Below, piece by piece: positions 29,062 to 38,679 of a stretch of DNA of 64,000 nt (within the stretch, counting starts at the first letter, position 1; each line of letters opens with the position of its first letter). The position numbers and the translations under genes are program-made. This DNA comes from Sulfoacidibacillus ferrooxidans (GTDB lineage Bacteria > Bacillota > Bacilli > Alicyclobacillales > SLC66). The stretch covers positions 84,846 to 148,845 of the forward strand of contig NZ_JALBUF010000007.1 of NCBI RefSeq assembly GCF_022606465.1, in the 5' to 3' direction. The notes beneath the pieces were generated by a model. That model was not told where the DNA came from. It was given only the letters and a program-made list of their open reading frames with translations, and ran no database searches.

Positions 29062-29766
29062 GTGAACGACCATCGAGCAATTCTCTTTGATCTGGATGAT
29101 ACGTTATTTAATTCTGCTGGGGCATTTAAAATGGGGCTATTTACCACATTGCGTGAACATCCTCTGACCACGTCATTTGATCCACAATTGATCTATGAAA
29201 CACTCCAACAGCATAGATTGGCATTGTGGAAACAAGTTTTTGCAGGTGAGATTAATTTTGTGGAGTATCGACGTCATCGAATTGGTCATACGCTACAAAC
29301 ATTGGGCATTGATGCAGATACGCTGGAAATTGATGATTTTAACCGTCATTTTGCGCGAAATTATGTAAATGCCATTGTACCTGATCGAGAAGTGATTGAA
29401 ATTATCGAACGTTTAGCTAGCCGTTATTCATTAGGTATTATCACAAATGGACATGCTGAAATTACACACGAAAAAGTGATGCGTTTAGGTCTCTCCCCAT
29501 ATTTTAAGGCAGACCATATTATTTTATCTGAAGATCGAGGAATTCCAAAACCTGATGTGAGGATTTTTGCAGAAGGATTAGCACCGCATGGTGTACGACC
29601 TGATCAAACTGTATTTGTGGGTGACTCTTTTGAATCTGATGTATTAGGAGCGATCCATGCGGGCATGAAGTCCGTATGGATCCGCTTAGATGGTGCAGTA
29701 CCGTCAACAAACGACCAGCCTTTTGCAATTATATCCCATTTGCGTGAATTAGAGCCGCTCTTATAA
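29062..29766 (+). CDS. HAD-family phosphatase (YjjG-like)
   Basis: 234 residues from GTG 29062. The four HAD motifs are clear: LFDLDDTLFNS (nucleophile Asp and acid Asp), GIITNGH (Thr), the Lys in RGIPKPDVRIF, and VFVGDSFESDVLGAIHAGM (metal Asp). The helical cap inserted after motif I fits subclass IA, near YjjG-type pyrimidine 5'-nucleotidases. Its stop lies four bases before the convergent ECF gene stop. Exact substrate uncertain. Confidence 0.88.
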   Translation: MNDHRAILFDLDDTLFNSAGAFKMGLFTTLREHPLTTSFDPQLIYETLQQHRLALWKQVFAGEINFVEYRRHRIGHTLQTLGIDADTLEIDDFNRHFARNYVNAIVPDREVIEIIERLASRYSLGIITNGHAEITHEKVMRLGLSPYFKADHIILSEDRGIPKPDVRIFAEGLAPHGVRPDQTVFVGDSFESDVLGAIHAGMKSVWIRLDGAVPSTNDQPFAIISHLRELEPLL

Positions 29767-29770
29767 GAGC

Positions 29771-31468
29771 CTAGCGAGCTAATAACAGAAAAACAAACGA
29801 CAATAAGCCTATACATAAAGCGATATAATCCTCACGCTTCATGTGTAGGTGAGTACTAGAAGTACGTTCCATTCCGATACGTTGGTAGCCGCGAGATTCC
29901 ATTGCGAGTACTAGATCAGATCCAAGCTGTAAAACGGAAAGAAGAAGTGGGATGATCAACGCTACAATATCTGTGAATGTTATAGTTCCCTGTTTGGTAT
30001 AGTGTTTTGCTCGCGCTCGAGTAATCTTAGAAAATCGGTTTGTTTCTCGAAAAATGATGGGAATAAAACGAAAAATAAGCATGGTTGCCAGTGAAAATGC
30101 TTCTACTGGTACGCGCAACATTGGAAGACGAGAGAGAGGCTGCTCAAGACTTCGTTTGACTTGTAAGGGACTTGTAGTAGCTGAAAGTAACCCTCCCAAA
30201 ATCATGATAAGTAGTATTTTACTGAGTGATAATAACGTGACTAATCCGTTGGAAAAATTAAATCCTACTTCTCCTACGTGAAACAAGGACGGTTGATGAC
30301 CAAACTGAAGTCCGGATAATAGAAAGGAGATGCCGATTAAAAACAAAAATGGTTTGGTCACCGTGCCTATTTTTCGATAGGAAACTCGAGATATAACCAC
30401 TGCACCTGTTGTGAGCAAAGCAGGGAAAATCAAACCTATCCAATCTGATTGATAAAAAATCCCGAAAGAAAACATGATATAGATCAGCCACTTAGCGCGC
30501 GGATCGAGCCGCATAGCCAAATGCTCCAACTGCTCCTCAGGTAATGCTAGAGAGCTTATCTCCTTAGAGCCACGTTGAATTTCTCCATGTAATTTTTTTT
30601 CTCCTTCTTCTATATGATGATTGTGTGCAATTCCTATAGCATTCATCAGTAACCACGTTGCCATGTCTTTTGCTGATAAAATTTCCAATGGAACAGGTAA
30701 TCCAAATTGACGTAAACTTTGAATCAGTTCGATATAATGCGGGTATCCAATGTCTGCACTCAGTAATACATCTGGATGTGCGCATAATTCAACAGGCTGC
30801 ATTTGCGCGACAATATGACCATCTTGCATCACAATGACTTGATCTGCTACAGGTAAAAATGTATCCAAATCATGGGTGACGATGATAATGCCACCTGTTA
30901 TGCGTTTTTTTTGTTCTAACAGGTAATTTACAATGCGCTGTGCACCATTTGAGTCTAAGCCCGATGTTGGTTCGTCAAGAAATAACCACTTAGGTTCTGT
31001 AGCAAAAGTAGAACCTAGCGCGACTCTTCGTTTTTGTCCTTCACTTAAAGTAAGTGTAGAATCGTTACGCACGGTCTGTGGTAACCCAACTTGTACTAAA
31101 GTACTGGTTATTCTTTTCTCAATCTCCTCTTTGGTAAGATGATAAACTTTGAGAGAGTATATAAATTCCGCATCAACCGTTCGCGCAAATAACTGTTGCC
31201 ACGGAGATTGAAAGACATTACCAGTAGAAAGTATGATTTCTTTTGATGGACGACGTTTACCCCAAAGTGGTTGCTCGTCGTAGGTAATGAATCCAGAATC
31301 TATTTCAATTAACCCGGATATGGCATCTAAAAACGTGGATTTTCCTGCACCCGTTTTACCTATAATCAGAGTTATCTGTTGATCATTGATGGTGCAGTCT
31401 AGATGATCGAGAATCGTTTTTGAAGAATTGCGTTCGTATATGGTTAGATTTTTTATATGGATAGGCAT
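29771..31468 (-). CDS. ECF transporter fusion: ATPase (EcfA) plus transmembrane T component (EcfT)
   Basis: 565 residues. Residues 1-230 are an ABC ATPase: Walker A GKTGAGKSTF, signature LSEGQKRRVALG, Walker B LFLDEPTSGLD, switch VTHD. After a linker, residues about 320-565 are an EcfT membrane protein with several helices and the coupling motifs TRARAKHY and MESRGYQ that dock on the ATPases. These are usually separate genes; here they are one frame with no break. It overlaps the upstream ATPase gene by 16 bases. With that gene and divergent bioY it should make a biotin importer. Confidence 0.9.
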   Translation of the reverse strand: MPIHIKNLTIYERNSSKTILDHLDCTINDQQITLIIGKTGAGKSTFLDAISGLIEIDSGFITYDEQPLWGKRRPSKEIILSTGNVFQSPWQQLFARTVDAEFIYSLKVYHLTKEEIEKRITSTLVQVGLPQTVRNDSTLTLSEGQKRRVALGSTFATEPKWLFLDEPTSGLDSNGAQRIVNYLLEQKKRITGGIIIVTHDLDTFLPVADQVIVMQDGHIVAQMQPVELCAHPDVLLSADIGYPHYIELIQSLRQFGLPVPLEILSAKDMATWLLMNAIGIAHNHHIEEGEKKLHGEIQRGSKEISSLALPEEQLEHLAMRLDPRAKWLIYIMFSFGIFYQSDWIGLIFPALLTTGAVVISRVSYRKIGTVTKPFLFLIGISFLLSGLQFGHQPSLFHVGEVGFNFSNGLVTLLSLSKILLIMILGGLLSATTSPLQVKRSLEQPLSRLPMLRVPVEAFSLATMLIFRFIPIIFRETNRFSKITRARAKHYTKQGTITFTDIVALIIPLLLSVLQLGSDLVLAMESRGYQRIGMERTSSTHLHMKREDYIALCIGLLSFVFLLLAR

Positions 31469-32283
31469 TGTTTAATAATAACTTCCTTTAACTGACTCAT
31501 CAATACTGGTTGTTCTACAAGCATCATGCCTGCACGGTGGAGCTCGTTCACTACTAAAACAGGATACGGTGGAATCAATTGAAGTTTTTCACAGGGAGTC
31601 TCATCATCATCATTCAACTGATAAAAAAATGCACTCGGCGTACCATCAAATGAGATCTTCCCTTCGTGTAGTGCAATCACACGTTGAAAATGTCCGATTT
31701 CTTCTAATAGTTGCGTCACCCATAGCACAGTACGACCTTCTTTGTGCAAAGACTGTATCACTTCAATGATTTCCATTCTAGAGCGCGGATCTAACATGGC
31801 CGTAGATTCATCAAAAATCAGTACATCTGCATCGATGGCTAGTGCAGAAGCGATACACAAGAGCTGTTTTTGTCCACCGGATAACTTATCTACCTGAACA
31901 TGCATAAAAGGAAGCAGACCTACAGCAGATAATGCTTTGCGTGCTCTGATTGGCATATCAGCGCTTGCAATGCAATGATTTTCTAAACCAAAACAGATAT
32001 CTTCATAAACAGTATCTCCGATAATTTGAGCATCTGGATTTTGCATGATGATTTGTGTGGAGTGTAACGCTTCAGGACTTTTAATCATTGTCCCACGAGA
32101 GATGGGTAATAAACCTGCTAGAACACGTGCTAGTGTGCTTTTACCACTGCCATTCTTACCAACAATCGCAACTAGCTCACCCGGTTCAATACTAAAACTG
32201 ATATCGGAACAAACAAGTGCAATTCCATCATCGATCACATACGCGACAGCTACTTGATCTAAAAGAAAATGGTGAAGAATCAT
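31453..32283 (-). CDS. ECF transporter ATPase (EcfA)
   Basis: 276 residues from ATG 32283, which has GGAAAGGA at good spacing; ATG 32289 abuts that site. Walker A VGKNGSGKSTLA, Q-loop IIMQNPDAQIIGD (the QNP form typical of ECF ATPases), signature LSGGQKQLLCIA, Walker B VLIFDESTAM. The Walker B carries Ser where most have Pro (DEST for DEPT), a mild variant. It forms the ATPase pair with the fused EcfA-EcfT protein. Confidence 0.92.
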   Translation of the reverse strand: MILHHFLLDQVAVAYVIDDGIALVCSDISFSIEPGELVAIVGKNGSGKSTLARVLAGLLPISRGTMIKSPEALHSTQIIMQNPDAQIIGDTVYEDICFGLENHCIASADMPIRARKALSAVGLLPFMHVQVDKLSGGQKQLLCIASALAIDADVLIFDESTAMLDPRSRMEIIEVIQSLHKEGRTVLWVTQLLEEIGHFQRVIALHEGKISFDGTPSAFFYQLNDDDETPCEKLQLIPPYPVLVVNELHRAGMMLVEQPVLMSQLKEVIIKQCLSI

Positions 32284-32378
32284 AAGCATTCCTTTCCAGA
32301 CGATGTATAGTCATGCTAGAATAAATCAATCATTTATGATGGTAACATATCATTTAATATTTGGGGGAGATCATATAA

Positions 32379-32990
32379 ATGAATGGCAGATTTACTGTTC
32401 GTGGTGTCGTCTTTAGCGCCATCTTTGCTGCAATCGCTGTCGTACTAAGTTTCTTACAGATTAATCTCGGCTTTTCACCCGTTCCGATCACTCTGGGTAA
32501 TATGGGTATTATGCTCATGGGTGCATTTTTAGGTGGCGGTTACGGTTTCCTTAGTGCACTATTACTAGTTGTATTAGGTGGCTTAGGATTGCCGTTATTT
32601 GATGGGCAGGGTGGTCTAGGTGTTCTTTTAGGACCATCCGGTGGATATGTGTGGATGTATCCACTCGATGCTTTATTTGTGGGTCTGCTGGTTACACGTA
32701 TTAAAGGAAATGGATGGATGGCTTTTATCAAGATTTTTTTATCAATTGAAATTTTTGGATCCCTTCTGTGTTATGTCACTGGTGTACCATGGTTGGGTCA
32801 TGTATTACATGTTTCTTTGAGTAAAGCAATGTTGCTCGGGTTTTGGCCATACTTACCAGGAGATGCATTAAAAGCACTCGCGACGACAGCCATTATCTTA
32901 CCGGTTAGACGCATATATCCTGCTTGGAAACTTACTGGATCACGCCAATCGCAAGTTGCAATGCTCAATGAAGACACAATGATCTCATAA
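32379..32990 (+). CDS. bioY: Biotin-specific S component BioY
   Basis: 203 residues, six hydrophobic helices; ATG after TGGGGGAGA. Shows the BioY pattern: VVLSFLQINLGFSPVPITLGNMGIMLMGAFLGGGYGFLSALLLVVLGGLGLPLF and the loop GGLGVLLGPSGGYVWMYPLDALFVG, the biotin-pocket region. It is divergent from the ECF ATPase genes across 95 bases, a natural shared control region. I see no convincing BirA box there. Confidence 0.93.
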   Translation: MNGRFTVRGVVFSAIFAAIAVVLSFLQINLGFSPVPITLGNMGIMLMGAFLGGGYGFLSALLLVVLGGLGLPLFDGQGGLGVLLGPSGGYVWMYPLDALFVGLLVTRIKGNGWMAFIKIFLSIEIFGSLLCYVTGVPWLGHVLHVSLSKAMLLGFWPYLPGDALKALATTAIILPVRRIYPAWKLTGSRQSQVAMLNEDTMIS

Positions 32991-33055
32991 CAATGATTCA
33001 ATATTAGAGAATGATCGCTTGCAAGACATGTCACGTACAGGAGGAGAATGTTAAA

Positions 33056-33562
33056 ATGGATGCTATTTCGAAAGAGCTTTTACAAGAGCGTGAGCAGTTA
33101 CTGACAATTTTACGCAGTTTGACAGATGAAGAGCTAAATGCTAAGGACAATGAACATCTATGGACAGTTGGACAGGTCTTTTGGCATCTTGTTTTAACAG
33201 AGCAAAGTGTAACAAAAGTCATTAAAATTGGTCTTTCTCACTCGATTGAAATTGATGAAAAAGCGATTCCTATGGAGATAGTCGTAAACCGTTCAGTCCG
33301 AGTGGACGCACCTGATGATCTATTTCCACCTGCGCGAGAGTATTCAATTGAAGAATTAGATGGACAATTAACTGCATCAAGAGATGAACTGCTCAAATTG
33401 CTGACACAAATAGATGACTCTCAGTCCATAGATCATATCTCTCCAACTTTTCGTCATCCTTTTTTAGGGATGTTGAGCATAAAGCAGTGGATCATCTTTA
33501 TTGGTAAACATGAATTAAGACATGCAGCACAAATTCACGAATTACTACATTCTCATCATTAA
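33056..33562 (+). CDS. DinB-family protein
   Basis: 168 residues from ATG 33056 with AGGAGGAG nine bases upstream. Four-helix DinB/YfiT fold with the three metal-ligand histidines recognisable at WTVGQVFWHLVLTE, and in GKHELRHAAQIHE near the end. Such proteins include mycothiol/bacillithiol-dependent S-transferases and damage-induced proteins of unknown action. No LexA box is seen upstream. Confidence 0.83.
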   Translation: MDAISKELLQEREQLLTILRSLTDEELNAKDNEHLWTVGQVFWHLVLTEQSVTKVIKIGLSHSIEIDEKAIPMEIVVNRSVRVDAPDDLFPPAREYSIEELDGQLTASRDELLKLLTQIDDSQSIDHISPTFRHPFLGMLSIKQWIIFIGKHELRHAAQIHELLHSHH

Positions 33563-33682
33563 ATGGTGAGAATGTGATCACAGTTTATATAACAGGATGG
33601 ACCATTCGGCAATATGTGGTGTCGTATGATACAATAAAGACCAATTTCAAGTTTACATTTGACTACGAGGATGGTTATTACA

Positions 33683-35335
33683 TTGGATCAACTGTTAGTG
33701 GCAACAAACTTTATTAAAAATATCGTGACCGAAGATGTCGCTTCCGGTGCAGTTCACGAAGTGATCACACGATTTCCTCCAGAACCTAACGGCTATTTGC
33801 ATATTGGGCATGCAAAATCGATTTGTCTAAACTTTGAGCTAGCAGATGAATTTCACGGTAAAACAAATTTGCGCTTTGATGATACCAATCCTTTGAAGGA
33901 AGATATAGAGTATGTAGACGCAATCAAGGCGGATGTCGCTTGGCTCGGCTTTCATTGGGACAAACTATGTTTTGCATCTGATTATTTTGAAGAAATGTAT
34001 CACCGTGCACAGATACTTATTAAGAAAGGTAAAGCATATGTTTGCGATTTGTCAGCTGATCAAATTCGTGAAATGCGCGGGACACTGACAGAACCTGGAG
34101 TAGAAAGTCCATATCGAAACCGCAGCATAGAAGAAAACTTGTCATTATTTGAAGACATGCGTAATGGCTTGTTTCCTGATGGCTCAAAAGTCTTACGGGC
34201 TAGTATTAATATGAGTTCACCCAATCTCAATATGCGTGATCCTGTACTCTATCGCATTGCACATGCGCACCATCATCGTACAGGGGATGATTGGTGCATC
34301 TATCCGATGTATGATTATGCTCATCCACTGGAAGATGCAATCGAGGGTGTTACACACTCTTTGTGTACGCTAGAGTTTGCTGATCATCGTTTATTATATG
34401 ATTGGGTAGTCAGTGAATGTGAAATGAAATCTGTGCCCCATCAATATGAGTTCGCTCGTTTAAATATGACCAATACTGTGATGAGTAAGCGTAAACTAAA
34501 ACAATTAGTCGATGAATCCATCGTTGATGGTTGGGATGATCCACGTATGCCCACCATTTCTGGGCTACGAAGAAGAGGCTATACACCAGAGTCAATACGC
34601 ACTTTTGCGCGTGAAATAGGTGTTGCAAAAAATAATAGTAGAGTGGACGAAAGAATGCTCGAACATTTTGTACGGGAAGATTTAAAATTAAAGGCGATGC
34701 GAACGATGGCAATATTGCGCCCGTTAAAAGTGGTGATTACCAATTACCCAGAAAACCAAACCGAATGGCTAGAAGCGGAAAATAATTCAGAGAATCCAGA
34801 AATGGGAACCCGGCAAATTCCGTTCTCTAGGGAGTTATACATCGAGTATGATGACTTCATGGAAAATCCTCCAGCAAAATATTTTCGTTTATTTCCAGGT
34901 AACGAAGTGAGATTAAAGCACGCTTATTTTATTCGTTGCGACGAGGTTATTAAAGATGAACATGGTATGATTCGTGAATTACACTGCACATATGATCCGG
35001 AAACAAAGAGTGGGTCAGGTTTTACAGGTAGAAAAGTAAAAGGAACGATTCATTGGGTTGATGCAGGACACGTCCTACCAGTTCAATTTCGTTTATTTGA
35101 ACCACTTGTCGATACAACTGAAGACGATAGTGAAGATGCATTTTTACACAGAATTAATGCTCAATCACTTCAAATATTACAAGGATTTGTGGAAGAACAG
35201 CTTTGCGATGCAGTGCCATATGATAAATTTCAATTTTTTCGCCATGGATACTTTAGTGTGGACCCAAAGTTATCACTTCCTAAACACCCGGTATTTAATA
35301 GAGTTGTCTCTTTAAAAAGTTCATTTTCAGTATGA
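33683..35335 (+). CDS. glnS: Glutaminyl-tRNA synthetase
   Basis: About 550 residues. TTG 33683 is favoured by GAGGATGG eight bases upstream; ATG 33671 and TTG 33659 are in frame too. Class I signature [15 protein letters not shown] (HIGH), [11 protein letters not shown], and the KMSKS counterpart VMSKRKLKQ. The C-terminal half is the two-barrel anticodon domain of GlnRS ([30 protein letters not shown]), which separates it from GluRS. It charges tRNA-Gln directly. Most Bacillota lack it and use Glu-tRNA amidation, so horizontal origin is plausible. Confidence 0.94.
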   Translation: MDQLLVATNFIKNIVTEDVASGAVHEVITRFPPEPNGYLHIGHAKSICLNFELADEFHGKTNLRFDDTNPLKEDIEYVDAIKADVAWLGFHWDKLCFASDYFEEMYHRAQILIKKGKAYVCDLSADQIREMRGTLTEPGVESPYRNRSIEENLSLFEDMRNGLFPDGSKVLRASINMSSPNLNMRDPVLYRIAHAHHHRTGDDWCIYPMYDYAHPLEDAIEGVTHSLCTLEFADHRLLYDWVVSECEMKSVPHQYEFARLNMTNTVMSKRKLKQLVDESIVDGWDDPRMPTISGLRRRGYTPESIRTFAREIGVAKNNSRVDERMLEHFVREDLKLKAMRTMAILRPLKVVITNYPENQTEWLEAENNSENPEMGTRQIPFSRELYIEYDDFMENPPAKYFRLFPGNEVRLKHAYFIRCDEVIKDEHGMIRELHCTYDPETKSGSGFTGRKVKGTIHWVDAGHVLPVQFRLFEPLVDTTEDDSEDAFLHRINAQSLQILQGFVEEQLCDAVPYDKFQFFRHGYFSVDPKLSLPKHPVFNRVVSLKSSFSV

Positions 35336-35372
35336 CCTAGATGACAGACAAACAATGAATCATATCAATTGA

Positions 35373-35414
35373 CGCCACAGGAATTGCATGATTGTTCCTA
35401 AGTGGCGATTTTTT
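35373..35414 (+). terminator. Terminator after glnS
   Basis: CGCCAC pairs with GTGGCG, with an inner AGGAA/TTCCT stem and a small bulge, followed directly by ATTTTTT (six T). Confidence 0.85.
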
Positions 35415-35491
35415 ATGTACAATAAAATAGTTTCTTATTATTTGTTTGTATGATATGCTAAACGTATATTTTAGGGAAAAGGAGCTTATCT

Positions 35492-36259
35492 GTGATGAAT
35501 AAGGCACAGAAGATTAAAGGGCTTCAAACGATGGATGGAGATGGAGCACAATTAAGGCGCTTGCTTCCTTCCTATCATGTAGGATATCTAGATCCTTTTC
35601 TATTATTTGATCATTTTTCAGTGCAAAAACCAGCAGGATTTCCAAGCCACCCGCACCGCGGTTTTGAAACTATTACGTATATGCTTCAAGGTGCTTTTTT
35701 GCATGAAGATAGTGTCGGACGATCCAAAATGATCGTAGCTGGTGGAGTTCAGCGCATTACAGCTGGGAGTGGGATTGTTCATTCAGAAATGCCTGGTGCT
35801 AACGGGATCAATCAGGGACTGCAATTATGGGTAAACTTGCCACGCGAACAAAAAGGAATGGAACCCAGTTACCAAAATGTAGCTTCTGCAGATTTGCCTG
35901 TTTTTGAACAACGTGGTGTTCGACGAAAAATTCTTGTAGGACTAGGCTCACCTGTTACACTACAACAACCGATGTTGTATGAAGACATTAGTCTCGATCC
36001 AAACGAAGGTGGCCTCAGTGTTACATTGACAGTCCCCTCAGGATACCAATCTATGATGTATGTTTTTTTAGGAAGTGGTGTATTTGGCACAGAATCAATT
36101 GAAGTGGTTACTGGAGAGTTAATCATTTTTGAGCCATCATCAAAAGTGCAATCGATCGTTGTAAGAACGATAAATGCTATATCGCCATTACAGTTTGTTT
36201 ACGTTTCTGCACAAACTATTGGTGAACGACCCATATTTCGGGGAAGCTATGTAGATTAG
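35492..36259 (+). CDS. Pirin-family bicupin
   Basis: 255 residues; GTG 35492 or ATG 35495 after AAAAGGAG. N-terminal cupin with the pirin metal site: [16 protein letters not shown] (His pair) and [14 protein letters not shown] (His, Glu). The C-terminal cupin is present without obvious ligands. Bacterial pirins range from quercetinases to regulators of central metabolism; none is indicated here. The aldo/keto reductase gene starts ten bases after its stop, so the pair is likely one transcript. Confidence 0.9.
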   Translation: MMNKAQKIKGLQTMDGDGAQLRRLLPSYHVGYLDPFLLFDHFSVQKPAGFPSHPHRGFETITYMLQGAFLHEDSVGRSKMIVAGGVQRITAGSGIVHSEMPGANGINQGLQLWVNLPREQKGMEPSYQNVASADLPVFEQRGVRRKILVGLGSPVTLQQPMLYEDISLDPNEGGLSVTLTVPSGYQSMMYVFLGSGVFGTESIEVVTGELIIFEPSSKVQSIVVRTINAISPLQFVYVSAQTIGERPIFRGSYVD

Positions 36260-36269
36260 GAGGGATACC

Positions 36270-37256
36270 GTGAATAGTCGTCATTTAGGTAAAGAAGGTT
36301 TAGTCGTTTCATCACTTGGTCTTGGCTGTATGGGAATGTCCGATTTCTATAGTGATCGCGACGATCAAGAAAGTATCTCTACCATTCATCGTGCATTAGA
36401 GCTCGGCATTACTTTTTTTGATACCGCCGATATGTATGGCGTTGGGAAAAATGAAGAACTTGTCGGGGAAGCTCTAAAAGGATCGCGAGAGCATGTTGTC
36501 ATTGCAACGAAGTTTGGTAATGTGCGTGCGCAAGACGGTAGCTTTGTACGTGTAGACGGTCGTCCAGAGTATGTAAAAAAAGCATGTGAAGCAAGTTTAC
36601 AGCGCTTACATACAGATTATATTGATCTTTACTATCAACATCGTGTCGATCCATCTGTACCAATAGAAGAAACTGTAGGCGCAATGGCACAACTAGTGGA
36701 TGAAGGTAAGGTGCGTTACCTTGGACTGTCAGAAGCTTCACCAGAAACGATACGGAAAGCGCATCGTGTACACCCGATTTCAGCGCTGCAAACAGAATAT
36801 TCATTGTGGAGTAGAGATGTAGAGGATGAGATTTTACCCACATGTCGAGCTCTCGGTATTGGATTTGTTCCCTATAGTCCACTTGGACGCGGCTTTTTAA
36901 GTGGTCAGATTAAAAATTTTGAAGATCTAGAAAAAGACGATTATCGTCGGTTTTCACCACGGTTTCAAGGTGATAATTTCGGGAAAAACATATCCTTAGT
37001 TGAGCGGATCGAAGAAATGGCAAAAGCAAAGAATTGCACACCATCACAACTTGCGTTAGCATGGCTATTAGCCTTAGGTCAAGATATTGTGCCGATACCA
37101 GGGACCAAACGCAGAAAATATCTTGAGGAAAACCTAGGTAGTGTAGATGTTCATTTAACAGATGAAGATATGCAACGGATTGCAAAACTTGCTCCTGTTG
37201 GAATAGCAGCAGGCATGCGGTACACAGAGCAAGGGATGCAGTCAGTCAATCGCTAG
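36270..37256 (+). CDS. Aldo/keto reductase
   Basis: 328 residues; GTG start after AGGAGGG. Catalytic tetrad is visible: Asp and Tyr in FFDTADMYG, Lys in VIATKFGN and His in YYQHRVD. C-terminal NADPH-binding [25 protein letters not shown]-barrel oxidoreductase of the AKR11-13-like, IolS/YajO group that reduces aldehydes with NADPH in the cytosol. Translationally close to the pirin gene. Confidence 0.93.
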   Translation: MNSRHLGKEGLVVSSLGLGCMGMSDFYSDRDDQESISTIHRALELGITFFDTADMYGVGKNEELVGEALKGSREHVVIATKFGNVRAQDGSFVRVDGRPEYVKKACEASLQRLHTDYIDLYYQHRVDPSVPIEETVGAMAQLVDEGKVRYLGLSEASPETIRKAHRVHPISALQTEYSLWSRDVEDEILPTCRALGIGFVPYSPLGRGFLSGQIKNFEDLEKDDYRRFSPRFQGDNFGKNISLVERIEEMAKAKNCTPSQLALAWLLALGQDIVPIPGTKRRKYLEENLGSVDVHLTDEDMQRIAKLAPVGIAAGMRYTEQGMQSVNR

Positions 37257-37298
37257 GCAAGTAAACAATCAGTATATAGGGCAATCATCAGTAGAATA

Positions 37299-37340
37299 GA
37301 CCGCATGGTAGATTTATTTTGCTATGTGGTCTTATTGTTA
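37299..37340 (+). terminator. Probable terminator after the aldo/keto reductase gene
   Basis: GACCGCAT (37299-37306) pairs with ATGTGGTC (37324-37331) through one G-U, extendable by three weaker pairs, followed by TTATTGTT. Confidence 0.5.
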
Positions 37341-37377
37341 TAAAAAATACAGACGATTGAGAGGAGGAACTTAGCAA

Positions 37378-37434
37378 GTGATGTCGAAGACTATCACTTT
37401 CAATACATATGTACATACTGTAAATCACAGATAA
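37378..37434 (+). CDS. Possible leader peptide ORF (18 codons) before the CheW-like gene
   Basis: A strong ribosome site GAGAGGAGGAAC precedes GTG 37378/ATG 37381, and the frame encodes MSKTITFNTYVHTVNHR before TAA. It ends 15 bases before the next gene start. It is too short to judge by composition; the ribosome site and placement are the only support. Confidence 0.3.
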   Translation: MMSKTITFNTYVHTVNHR

Positions 37435-37449
37435 GAAGGATGGGTCGCC

Positions 37450-37803
37450 ATGAAATATGTTGTGTTTCAGTTACATGATATGCACTATGCAACACCTGTA
37501 CATCATATTCAATCCATCGAACGTATGCTACCTATTCGCTTTGAAGCAGGGATGGAGTACTTTGAATTGGGGTTTGCTGATCTACGTGGCACTGTTATTG
37601 GTATTCAAGATCTACGCAAAAAACTCGGTGTCATAGCGAAGGACTATGATGAACACACGCGTTTACTGGTCACTTCTACTGGAGGGTATATTGTTGATGC
37701 CGCATTAGATGTACTCGATGTACAAGACACTGATTGGGTCACTGTGGCAGGTAGGAGAGTTTGGAATCGAGAACATACCATCGTGCTAGAATATCTTTTG
37801 TAA
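37450..37803 (+). CDS. Orphan CheW-domain protein
   Basis: 117 residues; ATG after AAGGATGGG. A short CheW/SH3-like fold: VVFQLHDMHYATPVHHIQSIERM, then FADLRGTVIGIQDLRKKLG (the conserved RG.v.pvidlr element) and RLLVTSTGGYIVDAALDVLDV. It is about 30 residues shorter than normal CheW, and no CheA or receptor genes are near, so its role in chemotaxis signalling is doubtful; it may be a stand-alone scaffold. Confidence 0.75.
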   Translation: MKYVVFQLHDMHYATPVHHIQSIERMLPIRFEAGMEYFELGFADLRGTVIGIQDLRKKLGVIAKDYDEHTRLLVTSTGGYIVDAALDVLDVQDTDWVTVAGRRVWNREHTIVLEYLL

Positions 37804-37900
37804 TAATAGTACATTCGCATTGGGTAGTGTATATCATTGTGAATGATCTATTCCTGATTGCACACAATATGGAAGCTATCTATGCTTGAGGAGGTTGCTT

Positions 37901-38251
37901 GTGTCAGTTGCGCGTGCTGTATTATTGAGACTAATCATCGGATTAGGTATTGCGGTACTCGGTATTTTGTTATCTGTAGCAACTAAAGATTGGAGTATTG
38001 AGTACAATTGGTTTGGCATGCTTGGCATGATCTTACTTGGTTTATCCGGAATTGCTATGTTCTCTACTGGGGCTAGACAGCGTTGGTCCGCGAAAAGTAG
38101 TGCACACTCTGGGTTGAATAAAGATAAAAACGTCTCGCATTCACCGACTGGCAATGCGGTTCATTGGGCTATCACATTTTTTATCATCGGCGCCATCAAC
38201 TTTTTGGCACCTATATTTATATACTATACATTTCACCCTGAAATTCTATAG
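37901..38251 (+). CDS. Small membrane protein, unknown function
   Basis: 116 residues from GTG 37901, six bases after GAGGAGG; the frame extends to 37886 without support. Three hydrophobic helices: LLRLIIGLGIAVLGILLSVA, WFGMLGMILLGLSGIAMF and, near the end, WAITFFIIGAINFLAPIFIYY, with a basic/polar loop of about 40 residues between the second and third. I do not recognise a characterised family. It precedes the tRNA cluster. Confidence 0.7.
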   Translation: MSVARAVLLRLIIGLGIAVLGILLSVATKDWSIEYNWFGMLGMILLGLSGIAMFSTGARQRWSAKSSAHSGLNKDKNVSHSPTGNAVHWAITFFIIGAINFLAPIFIYYTFHPEIL

Positions 38252-38278
38252 TGATTTTTAAAAAAGAGTAAAAAGGAC

Positions 38279-38306
38279 TTGCATTAGGTATCAAATTGTG
38301 TTATCT
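38279..38306 (+). promoter_or_regulatory. Candidate promoter of the tRNA cluster
   Basis: TTGCAT (38279-38284) and TTATCT (38301-38306) with 16 bases between, 15 bases before tRNA-Ala. A weak match, chosen mainly for position. Confidence 0.4.
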
Positions 38307-38321
38307 TGTAGAAGTCGATTC

Positions 38322-38397
38322 GGGGATATAGCTCAGTTGGTAGAGCACCTGCCTTGCACGCAGGGGGTCAGCGGTTCGAGTCCGCTTATCTCCACCA
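38322..38397 (+). tRNA. tRNA-Ala (UGC)
   Basis: Complete cloverleaf: acceptor GGGGATA/TATCTCC, D-arm GCTCAG, anticodon stem CCTGC/GCAGG with TGC at 38355-38357, TTCGAGT T-loop, and encoded ACCA end. Confidence 0.97.
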
Positions 38398-38439
38398 TTT
38401 ATAGTGCTTATCGCGCAATAACAGTTGATAGGTTATTAT

Positions 38440-38514
38440 TCCTCGATAGCTCAGCGGTAGAGCATCCGGCTGTTAACCGGAGGGTCGTAGGTTCGAATCC
38501 TACTCGGGGAGCCA
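38440..38514 (+). tRNA. tRNA-Asn (GUU)
   Basis: Acceptor TCCTCGA/TCGGGGA, anticodon stem TCCGG/CCGGA with GTT at 38472-38474, GTTCGAATC T-loop, discriminator G and encoded CCA. Confidence 0.97.
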
Positions 38515-38521
38515 TATAAGT

Positions 38522-38615
38522 GGAGTGATGGCCGAGTTGGTCGAAGGCGCTCGCCTGCTAAGCGAGTATATGCTGTTAAGGCGTATCGAGGGTTCGAATC
38601 CCTCTCACTCCGCCA
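38522..38615 (+). tRNA. tRNA-Ser (GCU)
   Basis: Acceptor GGAGTGA/TCACTCC, anticodon stem CTCGC/GCGAG with GCT at 38557-38559, the long variable arm expected of tRNA-Ser, GTTCGAATC T-loop and encoded CCA. Confidence 0.97.
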
Positions 38616-38618
38616 GCT

Positions 38619-38646
38619 AAAAAGATTGCGCTTGCGCAATCTTTTT
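38619..38646 (+). terminator. Terminator of the tRNA cluster
   Basis: AGATTGCG-CTTG-CGCAATCT hairpin flanked by A-run and TTTTT, three bases after tRNA-Ser. Confidence 0.92.
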
Positions 38647-38679
38647 GTTATATTTCTATACATAAATTTCATGTATGAG

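Noticed and set aside
32284..32378. BirA operator between the ECF genes and bioY
   Set aside because: GGTAACAT is present but I could not find the paired GTTAAC-type half sites at the known spacing.
38322..38615. Integration of a mobile element at the tRNA cluster
   Set aside because: The tRNAs are intact, no repeat of a tRNA end or integrase gene is seen, and leuS follows directly.
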